A stretch of DNA of 55,007 nt. Source: Frankiales bacterium (GTDB taxonomy: Bacteria > Actinomycetota > Actinomycetes > Mycobacteriales > Jatrophihabitantaceae). The stretch is from assembly GCA_025966315.1 (NCBI GenBank), contig JAOPUZ010000056.1, positions 1-55,007 of the forward strand, written 5' to 3'. Both the position numbers and the translations under genes were made by a program. Under the pieces are notes generated by a model. That model was not told where the DNA came from. It saw nothing but the letters and a program-made list of their open reading frames with translations, and did not search any database. Positions 18,069 through 26,952 of this stretch are shown piece after piece. The number at the start of each line of letters is the position of its first letter. Within the stretch, counting starts at the first letter, position 1.

Positions 18069-18554
18069 ATGACGCAGCGTGGGTTTGCAGTCGCGGCGTT
18101 CCGGGACGGTGGGTTATGGCATTGCGACGCGCTGCCGCCCTCCGTGCTCGATGATCTGGGCGTCCTGCTTTCGGCGCTGCGCGGCCAGCCCCCTGAGGGC
18201 GGCCCGTTCGTGGTGGCCAGTATGGACGACGAATTCTTTCTGATCGCTCGCTCACACGGCGGCCGAATCGATCTGCTGTTGTCAGATCTGACGGCTGCGG
18301 TCGAGTTTCCGTTGGCGGCACAGGTGCTGGATCGATTGGGCGAGGACCCGCCTCAGGAAGACGAGCTGGACGAAGTCTGGCCGATCGGTGAGATGGACCT
18401 GTTCAACGATCTGGAGCTCGGCGAGGACGAAATGGAGTCGATCCTCGACGACCTGGACGCCTACCCGGACGAAATGCTCGACACCGTGATCGATCGAATC
18501 GGTCTTGAGGAGGAATTCCGCCGAGCTCGGTCCAGTGCTCAGGTGGTCCGGTGA
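18069..18554 (+). CDS. tRNA adenosine deaminase-associated protein, copy 1
   Basis: 161 residues from the ATG at 18069 with GGAGG upstream. The N-terminal alpha/beta part (GFAVAAFRDGGLWHC) is followed by a very acidic middle (DPPQEDELDEVWPIGEMDLFNDLELGEDEMESILDDLD) and a C-terminal helix. This family is found next to tadA in actinobacteria, and its biochemical role is not established. It overlaps the next gene by GTGA and begins a three-gene operon ending in tadA. It shares the (D/E)xPLAAxVxDxL segment with copy 2, which suggests an old duplication. Confidence 0.75.
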   Translation: MTQRGFAVAAFRDGGLWHCDALPPSVLDDLGVLLSALRGQPPEGGPFVVASMDDEFFLIARSHGGRIDLLLSDLTAAVEFPLAAQVLDRLGEDPPQEDELDEVWPIGEMDLFNDLELGEDEMESILDDLDAYPDEMLDTVIDRIGLEEEFRRARSSAQVVR

Positions 18555-19051
18555 CGCAATGGGCGGCGGTACTGAGCCGCGCGGATTCTCTCGACTGGCG
18601 GATGTCCGAGGTCGAGCTCGACGACTGCGAGTCGATCGACGACGTGGCCGAACTGCTGCGTGACTTCGATCAGCCCGTGCGGCTGCTGGTTCTGGAGCAG
18701 GACGACGAATACGCGGTGCTGGCTCGGCTCGACGTGGCGTCGGATACCTCGGACGAGGCGGTCCGGGTGTTCCTCTCGAACGGGCGAGCGGCTGAGGACT
18801 ACCCGTTGGCGGCGGTGTTCGCCGACGGCCTGGCCGAGATCGGCGGCGATCCGCTGGACGGCGACGAGGACGCGCCGCCGGTGCACGACAGTGCACCGTT
18901 CGGCGATGCCGCCCTGCTGACCGACCTCGGAATCACGCCGGCCTATCTCGTCGAACTGTCGCTGCACGAGAGCACCCTGCCCATCGATCTGATCGAAGCT
19001 GTCTGTGACCGGCTCGGCTGCCTCGCGGAGTTCGAAGCCGTCCGGGCATGA
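18551..19051 (+). CDS. tRNA adenosine deaminase-associated protein, copy 2
   Basis: 166 residues from a GTG that overlaps the previous stop. It shares with the previous protein a central alpha/beta part (EYAVLARL ... VRVFLSNGRAAEDYPLAAVFADGLAEIGG), an acidic stretch, and an alpha-helical C-terminus (DLIEAVCDRLGCLAEFEAV) analogous to copy 1's VIDRIGLEEEFRRA. It is translationally coupled to tadA through an ATGA overlap (19048-19051). Possible roles include partner or regulator of TadA; no catalytic motif is visible. Confidence 0.75.
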   Translation: MTQWAAVLSRADSLDWRMSEVELDDCESIDDVAELLRDFDQPVRLLVLEQDDEYAVLARLDVASDTSDEAVRVFLSNGRAAEDYPLAAVFADGLAEIGGDPLDGDEDAPPVHDSAPFGDAALLTDLGITPAYLVELSLHESTLPIDLIEAVCDRLGCLAEFEAVRA

Positions 19052-19503
19052 GTTCGGACTTCATCGAGGCGATGGGCTGGGCACTGGACGAGGCCCGCGC
19101 CGCCGGGTCGGCGGACGAGATCCCGGTGGGCGCAGTCGTGCTGGACCCGGCCGGCGCGGTGCTGGCGGTCGGCCGCAACGAGCGAGCATCGGCGCACGAC
19201 CCGACCGCCCACGCGGAGGTGCTGGCGCTGCGGCGCGCTGGTGCCGCGCTGGGTGACTGGCAGCTCGGCGGCTGCACCCTGGTCGTCACGCTGGAGCCGT
19301 GCACGATGTGTGCCGGCGCCGCCGTGCTGTCCCGCGTCCAGCGTCTGGTGTTCGGAGCCTGGGATCCGAAAGCGGGCGCCGTCGGATCGCTGTGGGACGT
19401 GGTGCGCGACCGCCGGCTTAATCACCGTCCAGAGGTATTCGCCGGTGTGCGCGGGGAGGAGTGCGCGAACGTGCTGCTCCAATTTTTTGCCCGTCACCGC
19501 TGA
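19048..19503 (+). CDS. tadA: tRNA(adenine-34) deaminase
   Basis: 151 residues, typical of TadA. The zinc site is complete: HAE (His and catalytic Glu in PTAHAEVLALR) and PCTMC (TLEPCTMCAGA). The enzyme converts A34 to inosine in tRNA-Arg(ACG). The FGAWDPKAGAVGSL loop is also typical of TadA. It is the last gene of the operon, followed within 16 bp by tRNA-Ser(CGA), whose likely promoter overlaps its 3' end. Confidence 0.93.
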   Translation: MSSDFIEAMGWALDEARAAGSADEIPVGAVVLDPAGAVLAVGRNERASAHDPTAHAEVLALRRAGAALGDWQLGGCTLVVTLEPCTMCAGAAVLSRVQRLVFGAWDPKAGAVGSLWDVVRDRRLNHRPEVFAGVRGEECANVLLQFFARHR

Positions 19504-19511
19504 GGTAAAGT
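19484..19511 (+). promoter_or_regulatory. Putative sigma-70-type promoter of tRNA-Ser(CGA)
   Basis: TTTTTG at 19484-19489 and TAAAGT at 19506-19511 are 16 bp apart, and the -10 ends 7 bp before the mature tRNA 5' end. The -35 lies within the tadA coding end. Confidence 0.4.
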
Positions 19512-19518
19512 CTCCGCC

Positions 19519-19603
19519 GGTGGCGTGTCCGAGCGGCCGAAGGAGCGCGCCTCGAAAGCGCGTGACGTGAAAGCGTCCGAGAGTTCGAATCTCTCCGCCA
19601 CCG
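19519..19603 (+). tRNA. tRNA-Ser (CGA)
   Basis: Acceptor GGTGGCG/CGCCACC, anticodon loop CTCGAAA (CGA) in a GCGCG-type stem, a long class II variable arm, and T-arm GAGAG TTCGAAT CTCTC. The discriminator is G, and CCA is encoded at 19604-19606. Confidence 0.95.
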
Positions 19604-19641
19604 CCAGCTGTGGCTCCCGGTCTCCGGGAGTTCCAGCGAAG

Positions 19642-19681
19642 AAACGCCGTTTCCGGTCTCGCCACCGGGAGCGGCGTTTTT
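19642..19681 (+). terminator. Rho-independent terminator after tRNA-Ser(CGA)
   Basis: AAACGCCG pairs with CGGCGTTT, with an inner CCGG pair, and five T end the structure. It is placed 36 bp after the tRNA CCA. Confidence 0.85.
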
Positions 19682-19703
19682 GGTCTCGATGCGGGCGGAT
19701 TCG

Positions 19704-19738
19704 GCAACATCTGGCATCCCCGTGATGCCAGATGTTGC
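19704..19738. repeat. Perfect 14-bp inverted repeat (GCAACATCTGGCAT family)
   Basis: GCAACATCTGGCAT at 19704-19717 is the exact reverse complement of 19725-19738, with a 7-nt loop. A related hairpin with the same core (GCAACAcCTGGCATC ... GCCAGaaGTTGC) lies after the pseudokinase gene at 41269-41313. It may be a second terminator or a dispersed palindromic element. Confidence 0.75.
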
Positions 19739-19878
19739 GCAATTGGCGGAAATGTTCAGGGGTTGCCCTCGGTCGTAAGGTAGCGAATGAGGCGCTCGCC
19801 GAGCGCTTGCACTCACACTTCCTCGCCTTTCACTGGCCCGTTGTCGCCAGTGCGACGTGCACCCAGAAGGAGTTAGGT

Positions 19879-20187
19879 ATGCCGGTCACTTCGCTATTGG
19901 GCTTCCAGGTCAAGCCCGATTCGACTCAGCAGGTCCTTGACTTGCTCCGCGAGACCCTCGTTGCCACCCGGGCCTTCAAGGGCTGTCTAGGCGTAGACGT
20001 CATCGTGGACGAGAAGGATCCAGCACACATCGTGCTTCTCGAAAAGTGGGAATCCTTCGCCGATGACGACGCCTACCGCGCCTGGCGCGCCAGCGAGGCC
20101 GCGGCCGCGACGGAGCCCTCGCCACTCGGCGCGCTGCTCACTGCGGCGCCCACCCTCGAGCGATTCGATCTCGCCAAGGGCGTCTGA
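19879..20187 (+). CDS. Antibiotic biosynthesis monooxygenase (ABM)-fold protein
   Basis: 102 residues from an ATG with AAGGAG upstream; longer frames reach back through the palindrome and are rejected. The sequence has the ferredoxin-like ABM pattern: beta strand (SLLGFQVKPDS), helix (QQVLDLLRETLVATRAFKGC), strand (GVDVIVDEKDPAHIVLLEKWES), then AYRAWRASE. The W in EKWES and the WRASE segment are typical of the family. Many relatives are quinol monooxygenases or heme-degrading enzymes, but the substrate cannot be told here. It stands alone, convergent with the methyltransferase gene. Confidence 0.82.
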   Translation: MPVTSLLGFQVKPDSTQQVLDLLRETLVATRAFKGCLGVDVIVDEKDPAHIVLLEKWESFADDDAYRAWRASEAAAATEPSPLGALLTAAPTLERFDLAKGV

Positions 20188-20201
20188 CCCCTCGCTCCGC
20201 C

Positions 20202-20240
20202 GAACGCCGCCGCTGTCCTGAACGGACGGTGGCGGCGTTC
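20202..20240. terminator. Bidirectional terminator-like hairpin
   Basis: GAACGCCGCC pairs with GGCGGCGTTC, continuing as a GTCC/GGAC stem around TGAA with one interruption. It lies between the convergent ABM and methyltransferase genes. Only a short T-rich stretch follows on the + side. Confidence 0.65.
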
Positions 20241-20349
20241 AGCATTTCATCGGACGGGTGGGCGATCCGATGTCTGTGTGCCCGCCGTGCTCGACGAGCT
20301 CGCGCAGTGCGCGAAAGCGCCGCGGCGCTGATGGCCGCATTCCTGCAGC

Positions 20350-21102
20350 TCACCTGGGCAGGTCGGCCCGGGAGCAGCGCGCGATGTACGGGATCCGGAT
20401 CAGTTCCTGGCCGGACAGCGCCGGATGGCTGTCCAACAACGCCGCCACCCGCGCCAGCAGCATCGCGCGTTCGGCCGCGGCAAGTGTGATCACGTAACTG
20501 CGCGAAGCGACCAAGTCCTGCACGGCGGCTCGGCTGAGGGGCTGTTCCCACATCACGTCGAACCGTTCGATGGGCCCGAAGGGCGGCCCGACCTGTGGAT
20601 GCTCGCTTTTCAGGTCCTGTTCGGTCGCACTCTCATGCAGGATCTCGCCGAGTTCGGCGACCCAATCCACGCTCACGTCGCGGATGTTCCACAGCAGCCC
20701 CAGCCGCCCGCCCGGGGCGAGAACTCGGGCCACCTCGGGTACGGCACGGGCCGGGTCCACCCAATGCCACGCCTGGCCGACCAGCACCGCATCCACCGAA
20801 CCGTCCGGCAGCGGAATCTGCTCGGCGGTGCCGGCCAGCGCGCGAACGTTGGGGACTGCCCGGTGCAATTGCTCGCGCATCCCGCTCGACGGTTCGACGG
20901 CCACGACGTCCATGCCGCGTTCGACGAGGGCACGGGTGAGCTTGCCGGTGCCGGCTCCGAGATCGAGCACCTTGCGTTGGCCGGCCGGTAGCAACCAGTC
21001 GACTGCTTCGGCCGGGTACGTCGGGCGGGCCCGCTCATACTGCGCCGCGGCCGCCCCGAAGGACGCAGCCTGCGCCGCTTTCAACTCGTCGGCATTGGCC
21101 AT
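20350..21102 (-). CDS. Class I SAM-dependent methyltransferase
   Basis: 250 residues. The SAM-binding motif I is VLDLGAGTGKLT (about residues 45-56), the acidic motif II lies in VVAVEPSSGM, and motif III-like VDAVLVGQAWHWVDP is typical of the Methyltransf_11/UbiE-like group. The substrate is unknown. The N-terminal FGAAAAQYERARPTYP is characteristic of small-molecule methyltransferases of this family. It is 3 bp downstream of the ABC-F gene in the same direction, so the two are probably co-transcribed. Confidence 0.88.
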   Translation of the reverse strand: MANADELKAAQAASFGAAAAQYERARPTYPAEAVDWLLPAGQRKVLDLGAGTGKLTRALVERGMDVVAVEPSSGMREQLHRAVPNVRALAGTAEQIPLPDGSVDAVLVGQAWHWVDPARAVPEVARVLAPGGRLGLLWNIRDVSVDWVAELGEILHESATEQDLKSEHPQVGPPFGPIERFDVMWEQPLSRAAVQDLVASRSYVITLAAAERAMLLARVAALLDSHPALSGQELIRIPYIARCSRADLPR

Positions 21103-21105
21103 GGG

Positions 21106-22776
21106 TCAATCCTTGCAGCTGGTCCGCAGCCGGATTTGGCACGGGTTGGACTCGGCGCCGACCTGCTGCGCCGGATGGTCCATGTCGAGTCGATCACCGG
21201 TCCAGTGTTGCCGTAGCCAGCGATCGTGGCTGGCGACGAGGATGGTGCCTGGCGCGGTCTTGAACGCGTCCCCGAGTTCGCTGGCCAGCGCCAGAGATAT
21301 GTGGTTAGTCGGCTCGTCCAGCAGCAGCAGATCGGGCTGGCGGGCAATGACGATGGCCAGCGCCAGTCGTCGGCGTTGTCCGGCGCTCAGCTCGGCCACC
21401 GGCTTGTTGAGATCGCGTGGAGGGAGCAGTCCGAGATCCCCGAGCTCGTCATGCCCGACGGCTTCGCGGGCGAAGACTTCCCGTGCGGTCCGCTGCGGAT
21501 CGCTGAACCTCGAGTCCTGGCTCAGCACGCCGATCCGGCGCGCTCGCACGTCCACCGTCCCCCGGTCCGGTCTCACCTGGCCGGCAATCACCGCCAGCAG
21601 GCTGGACTTGCCCGACCCGTTGGCGCCGGTGATCAACAGCCGCTCGCCACCGCGGACCTGCAGGTACGGCACGCTGACCCGTCCGACGACCTGAAGATCG
21701 CGTATCGCGATTGCCGGCAGGCTGGGCTCGGGCGTCGCACCCAACGGCGTGGTTAACCGGAGCTGCGCGGGCGGCCGGCGAACCTGCGCCCGCTCGGCTC
21801 GGTCCAGTCGGCGCTCCGCGCTGTGGATGCGACGGGCGTGGGTGCGTTCGACGTTCGCGCCTTTGAACTTGTGGACGAACTTGTCCGGGTCGGTGGGCCC
21901 GCGATTGTGCGCGATGGCGGACGTGCCTACCGCCGTCGCGCGCCGCAACGCGGTGAGTTCCTGCTGCTGGTCGCGGTAGGTCTGTTCCCAGCGTCGCCGG
22001 GCCGCTTCCTTCTCGTGCAGGTACGTACTGAAATTGCCGCCGTAGCGCACCGCGCCTCGGGACCGGATTCCGGCCGAGGCGGCGCCGGCCTCGTCCAGGT
22101 CCACGATGTCGGTGGCGACCCGATCGAGAAACACCCGATCGTGGCTGGTGATCACGACGACGCCGGGCAGGCTGAGCAAGAACTCTTCGAGAAGCAACGC
22201 CGCGTCGTCGTCAAGATGATTGGTGGGCTCGTCGAGCAACACACAGTCCGGACGGCTGGTGATGATCGTGGCCATCGCCAGCCGGCTGCGCTGGCCGCCG
22301 GACAGGCTGTCGATGCCCCGTCCGTCGTCTAGTTCGGCCAGGCCGAGGCGTTTCAACGCCAGATCAGCCCGCCGATCGGCGTCCCACACGTCATGCGATT
22401 GAGCCCACTCGAGCGCTGCGTTGTAGGCCGCGGTCGCGCCCGGGTCGGTCGCCAGCGCCGCGCTCAGACGTTCTACCTCGGTGGCGCCACGATGGAGCGG
22501 ATCCAGCGCGGCGGCAATGGCGTCGCGAACCGAAACGCTGTCGCCGAAGCTGGGCTCCTGGGCGAGGTACGCGACTTCGGCCGGTCTGGTGATTGTGCCG
22601 GAGTCGGGAGCTTCGACCCCGGCCAGCAGTCGTAAAAACGTCGACTTGCCGACGCCGTTCTCGCCGACGCAGCCGATTCGGCGTCCGGGTGCGGCTACGA
22701 AATCGACACCGTCGAGGACGATCCGCGCGTCGTAGGACTTGATGAGGTCGTGGGCGACCAGAGCTGGGATTGGCAC
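21106..22776 (-). CDS. ABC-F family ATPase
   Basis: 556 residues without membrane helices, containing two ABC ATPase domains. Domain 1 has Walker A GENGVGKST, signature LSGGQRSRLAMA and Walker B LLDEPTNHLD. Domain 2 has GANGSGKSS, LSAGQRRRLALA and LLLDEPTNHISL. They are joined by a basic helical linker (about 230-330, EKEAARRRWEQTYRDQQQE) that would reach into the ribosome. ABC-F proteins act as translation factors or ribosome-protection resistance proteins. The short form and the coupled methyltransferase are compatible with either. GTG start. Confidence 0.9.
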   Translation of the reverse strand: MPIPALVAHDLIKSYDARIVLDGVDFVAAPGRRIGCVGENGVGKSTFLRLLAGVEAPDSGTITRPAEVAYLAQEPSFGDSVSVRDAIAAALDPLHRGATEVERLSAALATDPGATAAYNAALEWAQSHDVWDADRRADLALKRLGLAELDDGRGIDSLSGGQRSRLAMATIITSRPDCVLLDEPTNHLDDDAALLLEEFLLSLPGVVVITSHDRVFLDRVATDIVDLDEAGAASAGIRSRGAVRYGGNFSTYLHEKEAARRRWEQTYRDQQQELTALRRATAVGTSAIAHNRGPTDPDKFVHKFKGANVERTHARRIHSAERRLDRAERAQVRRPPAQLRLTTPLGATPEPSLPAIAIRDLQVVGRVSVPYLQVRGGERLLITGANGSGKSSLLAVIAGQVRPDRGTVDVRARRIGVLSQDSRFSDPQRTAREVFAREAVGHDELGDLGLLPPRDLNKPVAELSAGQRRRLALAIVIARQPDLLLLDEPTNHISLALASELGDAFKTAPGTILVASHDRWLRQHWTGDRLDMDHPAQQVGAESNPCQIRLRTSCKD

Positions 22777-22970
22777 CGGGTTCCAAGCGCTCGCAGGGCG
22801 ACCTGGACGGGCACCTCACGTCCAGCTGCCTGCGGCAGCGAACCGGCCTCGGACCAGATGCGGGATGCGCTCAGAACTTCACAGACGTAACCCTAAGGGC
22901 TCTATAGCGAGCTAGCCAGCGATTTACGACGGCCGGTTATTCACCGGAGGCAACTGACGTCACCTATCCC

Positions 22971-23339
22971 GTGCAGAGACCCGAGAGTCCTGCGCCGATC
23001 GGCCATCCTGGGCTGGTGGACGTCGCGTCTCGTATTTCCTTTCGTTATACAGAAGCGACCAAGGCCGGCACGCCGATTCCTGAGGAGAAGCGGAAGGCGG
23101 CTGGCCCGGTGCAGGGGACTTTGCTGGGCGGCGGCACGTACTCCCTAGCTGAAGACATGGGAAAGATCGTCTTACTCAACTTCTGGGGGAGTTGGTGTGG
23201 GCCGTGTATAAACGAGGCGCCGCAATTGGACACCATTTACCGTCAGCACAAAGCAAGTGGCGTCATGGTCGTCGGACTGGACGTCAAAGATTCCAAGGAC
23301 AAAGTGCACAACAGGGCCGCGTTGCAGCCGTGTATCTAG
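22971..23339 (+). pseudogene. Truncated TlpA/ResA-like thioredoxin remnant
   Basis: The frame from 22971 encodes 122 residues. Residues about 35-105 match the TlpA-type thioredoxin core: GTLLGGGTYSLAED, then NFWGSWCGPC with both active-site Cys, then INEAPQLDTIYRQHK and VVGLDVKDS. The expected N-terminal signal peptide is absent, and the frame stops after RAALQPCI, losing the second half of the fold including the cis-Pro loop. It cannot form a normal thioredoxin. The surrounding DNA has lower GC than the neighbours, consistent with decay or a transferred fragment. A functional short protein is possible but unlikely. Confidence 0.7.
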
Positions 23340-23741
23340 GTGTGGTGCTGCCGGCCGATATCAATCCGGTCCTGAGTGTTGATTGCTGAGGCTTGATCGG
23401 TAACCGCGGACATATATTGCAGCCGTCTGTCTCAATCCGAACGCCTGTTGGCGCGACTAAAGCTAACCTCGGCGCACCGGCGAAAGGAGTTTGGCCGTAC
23501 GTACTTGCGACAGGCCAAAGATGTGCGGATACAGCGCAATACCGCGAAGTTTGTACGACTATTCGTCATGTTTGCAGTAGTCGTCAGGGAGACGCGGCGC
23601 GCCTCAGGATTACACATCCGAGCTGACTGGTAGGAAATTATCGGGCCTGGCATTCACGGCCGCTTTGCTCGAAGAGGTCAGATAGCCGGACCGTCGGGGG
23701 CGGTATAACGCCTGGCGGTGTGATCATCTCCGGACTGGCTG
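23340..23741. other. 402-bp lower-GC stretch without a supported gene
   Basis: GC is visibly lower here (about 53% by eye in 23390-23650) than in the flanks. Short frames exist on both strands (for example 23448-23633 on + and 23432-23653 on -), but none has a recognisable domain or ribosome site. It separates the TlpA remnant from the 3' end of the Tad operon. Confidence 0.5.
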
Positions 23742-26700
23742 CTAACTGGCGGCCGCAACCCAGCCGCGACGGCGCAGAATCTCGGCCGTGCGGGGTGGTA
23801 GGTCCTCTTCGACCTCAGCATCGTGGTTGCGCATGACCGCCTGCACGTAATCCTCGCGCTCGTCCAACCGGCCCTGCAACGAGCACACCGCGACGAGGTC
23901 CAGCAACGGCACGTCGTCACGAGAGCCGGCTACCAGCGCGACCTCGGCCGCCCGGCGAGCCAACGCGGCATCCGATTCCGCCAGCGCCCGGGTCGCCACC
24001 AGATGCGCGACATCGACGATCATGCCGGTGTAGAGATGATCCAGCGGTAGCTCGACCAGCCAGCCGTAACCGCCCAGCCGGCGATCGGAGAACGGCTCGC
24101 CGCTGACCAGCTCCAGCGCCTTGACCAGGTCGGCCAGGCCGTCCGCGCCGCGCGCCTGCCCGCGCAATCGCAGCCGGCGGAACAGGTCCACGTCGGTGAG
24201 CAGCCCGTTTATCTGTTGGCTGTCCTGCTGCAGAAATGCCTGCCCGCTGGCCGGATCCGCACCCAACCAGCTGCCCAGCATGGCCAGGGCGCGGGCCTGA
24301 TCCGACGCCCCGGACGACGGGCGGCCGCCGGCCACCGACGTCCACCATTCGGCGGCGGTGTTGGCGTTGCCGGCCGCACTGCTCGAGTCGCCGAGAGCAA
24401 GGAACGACATCAACTCGGTGTAGAAGCCCATTCGTCCCGCGACCGCGTCGTCGTTGCCGGACGTCCGTACCCGTACCGGGCCAAGGACGCTGAGCCGTGG
24501 CCGAGCGGTCGAGTCCGCGAACCAGTCCAGCAGATCCTGGTCCAGCTCCTCATCCGAGAGCTGCGCGCAGACCTCGGCCGGCACATTCGGCGCCAGCGTC
24601 GCGATATCGGCCACGGTCGTCGCCGCCAGATCGAGGTAAATCTCGTCCGCGTCGGGCAACAGTGACGATCCCGCGCCGTCGTCGAGGACGGCAGGCATCA
24701 CGGCCGACAACCGGATGCCGGCCGCGCCTTCGGTGGCGCCGGACCAATCCGGCATTGCTGGAGTTGTTGGCGCGCTGGCGTTCACCAGCTCTGGACGCAG
24801 CCGTCCGGTTTCGTCGACCCAGGGCGTCCACGAACGAGCCGCGGCCGGAGCGGGGGTCGGGCGGTCCACGACGGCCGCGGTGGTGTCGATCAGCTGAGCA
24901 AAGCTGGTGGCCTGTTCCGCCGACAGGTGCTGGGCGGTCAGGTCCATGCCCAACGCGGCGAGCTGCAGGTGCGACCCGGACAGCTCAAGCTGATAGCGGG
25001 TCTGGTGCGTATAGCCGTGGTCGGCCAGCAACACCACCGACACGGCCGCCCGACCGGGCAAGGTGCGTACCGCCCACAGCAATCGCTGCAGAGCCTCGTC
25101 GTCCTGCGCCGCTGCCGGGTGGATGAAGATCACCCGCGGAGCGGGGTGCGCGTCCTCGGCCGTGACGGCCGCGGTCAGAACGTCCACGGTGTCGGCCAGC
25201 TCGGCCGCGTACGTGAGCCGCTGCCGGTTGAGGCCCAGCAGCTCCTGTCCGAAGCCGACCAGGGTGACCGTGAGGTGATCCGACCAGCCGTTCATGGCCA
25301 GCTCGGCCACCATGAACCGTCCGAGATCCACCGCCGCCGCGTCCGGCCCGACCAGCGAGATCGCACCGGCCCGGGACAGGTCCAGCAGCCAGCGGTCGCC
25401 GTCCGCTCCGGTGCCCACCGTGACCAGGGTCGGGAAGGGCGCGAGGCTGCGGCTGCCGTCCAACGGCAGCTCATCCGAGACGCCGACCGACCACCAGAAA
25501 CCCGTGTCGTCGACCTGCCACGGTTGCGGTGGCGCGCTCGCGTGCGGCTGCGACAGTCGCAGATCGAGCTGGTCGGCGATGATCCGGACGGCCGCGATGT
25601 CGGGAAGCCCGGCGTCGCCGACCTGTTGGGCCAGGCTGCGTAGCGCACGGTCCAGGAAGGCGACGTCGGCGTCACCAGCCGGACCGGTGGCCAGCACGGT
25701 GCGTTCGACGTCGGCCAGCGACAGGGGAGTAGCGGCAATCGAGCGGCCCAGGCTGCGATTTCGGAACTGACGACGACGCCGCACGGCCAGCGCCGAGAAC
25801 AGGCCAGCCGCCAGCAGGGCACCGCCGCCTTCGAGCACCTCCCGCAGCAGCTGCGCCTGATCGTTCGCGGCCGCCGTCGGCTGGCCCACGTTGGTCGCCT
25901 CCGGTCCGGCGGTCGACGGCGTTGACGGGGGCGTCGTGGTCGGCGTGCTGGGCGCGGGCGCGTCCCGGACGAGCGACTGCGCCGCTACCGGGGCCGGCTC
26001 GGTCACGGTCGTCGGCACATCGATCTGCCAACCCGGCAGGATCAGGTCGGGATCGGTGAACTGGCGGGCGGCGGGTTCGGACCGATCCGCATTGGCCTGC
26101 CACACGTCGTGCCAGTCGCTGACCCCGGCGTCTTCGGCGATCCCGGACAGGGTGTCGCCCGGCTCGACCGTCACGTGTTCGACGATGTGCCGGGTCACGG
26201 TTGGTGCCGACGTCGAGTCGGCCGGGGACTCGCCCGGCACGATGACGATCCACCCTGGCCGGAGCAGACCGGGCGTGGTGAGCACGCTGCCGTCGGCCTG
26301 GGTGCGTCCCTCGTTCAGCGCCCAGATCTCCTTCCAGTGATCGCCCGAGCCCAGGTACTTCTCGGCCAGATCCCAGTAGGTGCCGGGACCGTCGCTGGCC
26401 GGCACGACGTACTCGTGGGTGGCCACGGTTGCACGCTGGCCGAGGGCAGGCGCCGAGTCCGCCTGATCCGAGGCCGGGCGGGCGGCAACCCGGGTGGTCG
26501 CCGTCTGCGGGGCCGCTGCATGGTGGGCGGCCGCGGCCGTCGAAGTCTGTATTGCTTGTACCGACACCGCCGGAGCGGGCGCTGCGGTCGCGAAGGCGGT
26601 GACCGGTGCGGCCAGACCCACAACGGTCGGGCCGAGGACGAAGATGGCCGCGATCAAGGCGCGGGCCAGGTGCTGCTGGCCGGTGAAGATGCCCGGCACC

Positions 26701-26951
26701 CGACGGGGCGCGCGAACCCCGCGCACTTGGGAGATCGACTCGATCAGGAACGCGACTGCGAACTGGAACCAGGCCAGCCAGGCGATGCCGGCCAGGATGT
26801 CGATCACGACGTCGTCGCTGATATCGCCGGCCTTGAGCTGCGACCAGCCGTCCAGTGGATTGCCGATCAGAGCACCGAGGGCCAACGGCACGCCGACGAC
26901 CAGCAGCAGCAGGATCAGGAAAGCGCCCAGGGCGCGAAGCATTCTGCTCAT
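23742..26951 (-). CDS. Large membrane protein with LysM and C-terminal BTAD-like domain, last gene of the Tad operon
   Basis: 1069 residues from the ATG at 26951, 1 bp after the upstream stop. Three membrane helices lie near the N-terminus (about 8-30, 50-72, 98-122). An Ala/Thr-rich stretch leads to two LysM-type modules (about 183-242, with GTYWDLAEKYLGSGDHWKEI; about 262-320, with EPGDTLSGIAEDAGV). A further helix (about 372-392) precedes a basic RRRRQ stop. A large cytoplasmic part follows, with an ATPase/Rossmann-like central region lacking a P-loop and a C-terminal LSVLGPVRVR segment plus helices resembling a BTAD/SARP module (about 820-1060). Proteins of this type recur in actinobacterial Tad loci. 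A role linking peptidoglycan sensing to pilus control is inference. Confidence 0.85.
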   Translation of the reverse strand: MSRMLRALGAFLILLLLVVGVPLALGALIGNPLDGWSQLKAGDISDDVVIDILAGIAWLAWFQFAVAFLIESISQVRGVRAPRRVPGIFTGQQHLARALIAAIFVLGPTVVGLAAPVTAFATAAPAPAVSVQAIQTSTAAAAHHAAAPQTATTRVAARPASDQADSAPALGQRATVATHEYVVPASDGPGTYWDLAEKYLGSGDHWKEIWALNEGRTQADGSVLTTPGLLRPGWIVIVPGESPADSTSAPTVTRHIVEHVTVEPGDTLSGIAEDAGVSDWHDVWQANADRSEPAARQFTDPDLILPGWQIDVPTTVTEPAPVAAQSLVRDAPAPSTPTTTPPSTPSTAGPEATNVGQPTAAANDQAQLLREVLEGGGALLAAGLFSALAVRRRRQFRNRSLGRSIAATPLSLADVERTVLATGPAGDADVAFLDRALRSLAQQVGDAGLPDIAAVRIIADQLDLRLSQPHASAPPQPWQVDDTGFWWSVGVSDELPLDGSRSLAPFPTLVTVGTGADGDRWLLDLSRAGAISLVGPDAAAVDLGRFMVAELAMNGWSDHLTVTLVGFGQELLGLNRQRLTYAAELADTVDVLTAAVTAEDAHPAPRVIFIHPAAAQDDEALQRLLWAVRTLPGRAAVSVVLLADHGYTHQTRYQLELSGSHLQLAALGMDLTAQHLSAEQATSFAQLIDTTAAVVDRPTPAPAAARSWTPWVDETGRLRPELVNASAPTTPAMPDWSGATEGAAGIRLSAVMPAVLDDGAGSSLLPDADEIYLDLAATTVADIATLAPNVPAEVCAQLSDEELDQDLLDWFADSTARPRLSVLGPVRVRTSGNDDAVAGRMGFYTELMSFLALGDSSSAAGNANTAAEWWTSVAGGRPSSGASDQARALAMLGSWLGADPASGQAFLQQDSQQINGLLTDVDLFRRLRLRGQARGADGLADLVKALELVSGEPFSDRRLGGYGWLVELPLDHLYTGMIVDVAHLVATRALAESDAALARRAAEVALVAGSRDDVPLLDLVAVCSLQGRLDEREDYVQAVMRNHDAEVEEDLPPRTAEILRRRGWVAAAS

Positions 26952-26952
26952 G

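Noticed and set aside
23448-23653. Small genes on both strands in the low-GC stretch
   Set aside because: No ribosome site, no recognised motif and mutually overlapping frames.
22850-23741. Insertion sequence or integrated element
   Set aside because: No transposase or integrase frame, no terminal inverted repeats and no target duplication could be seen; only low GC and a gene remnant.
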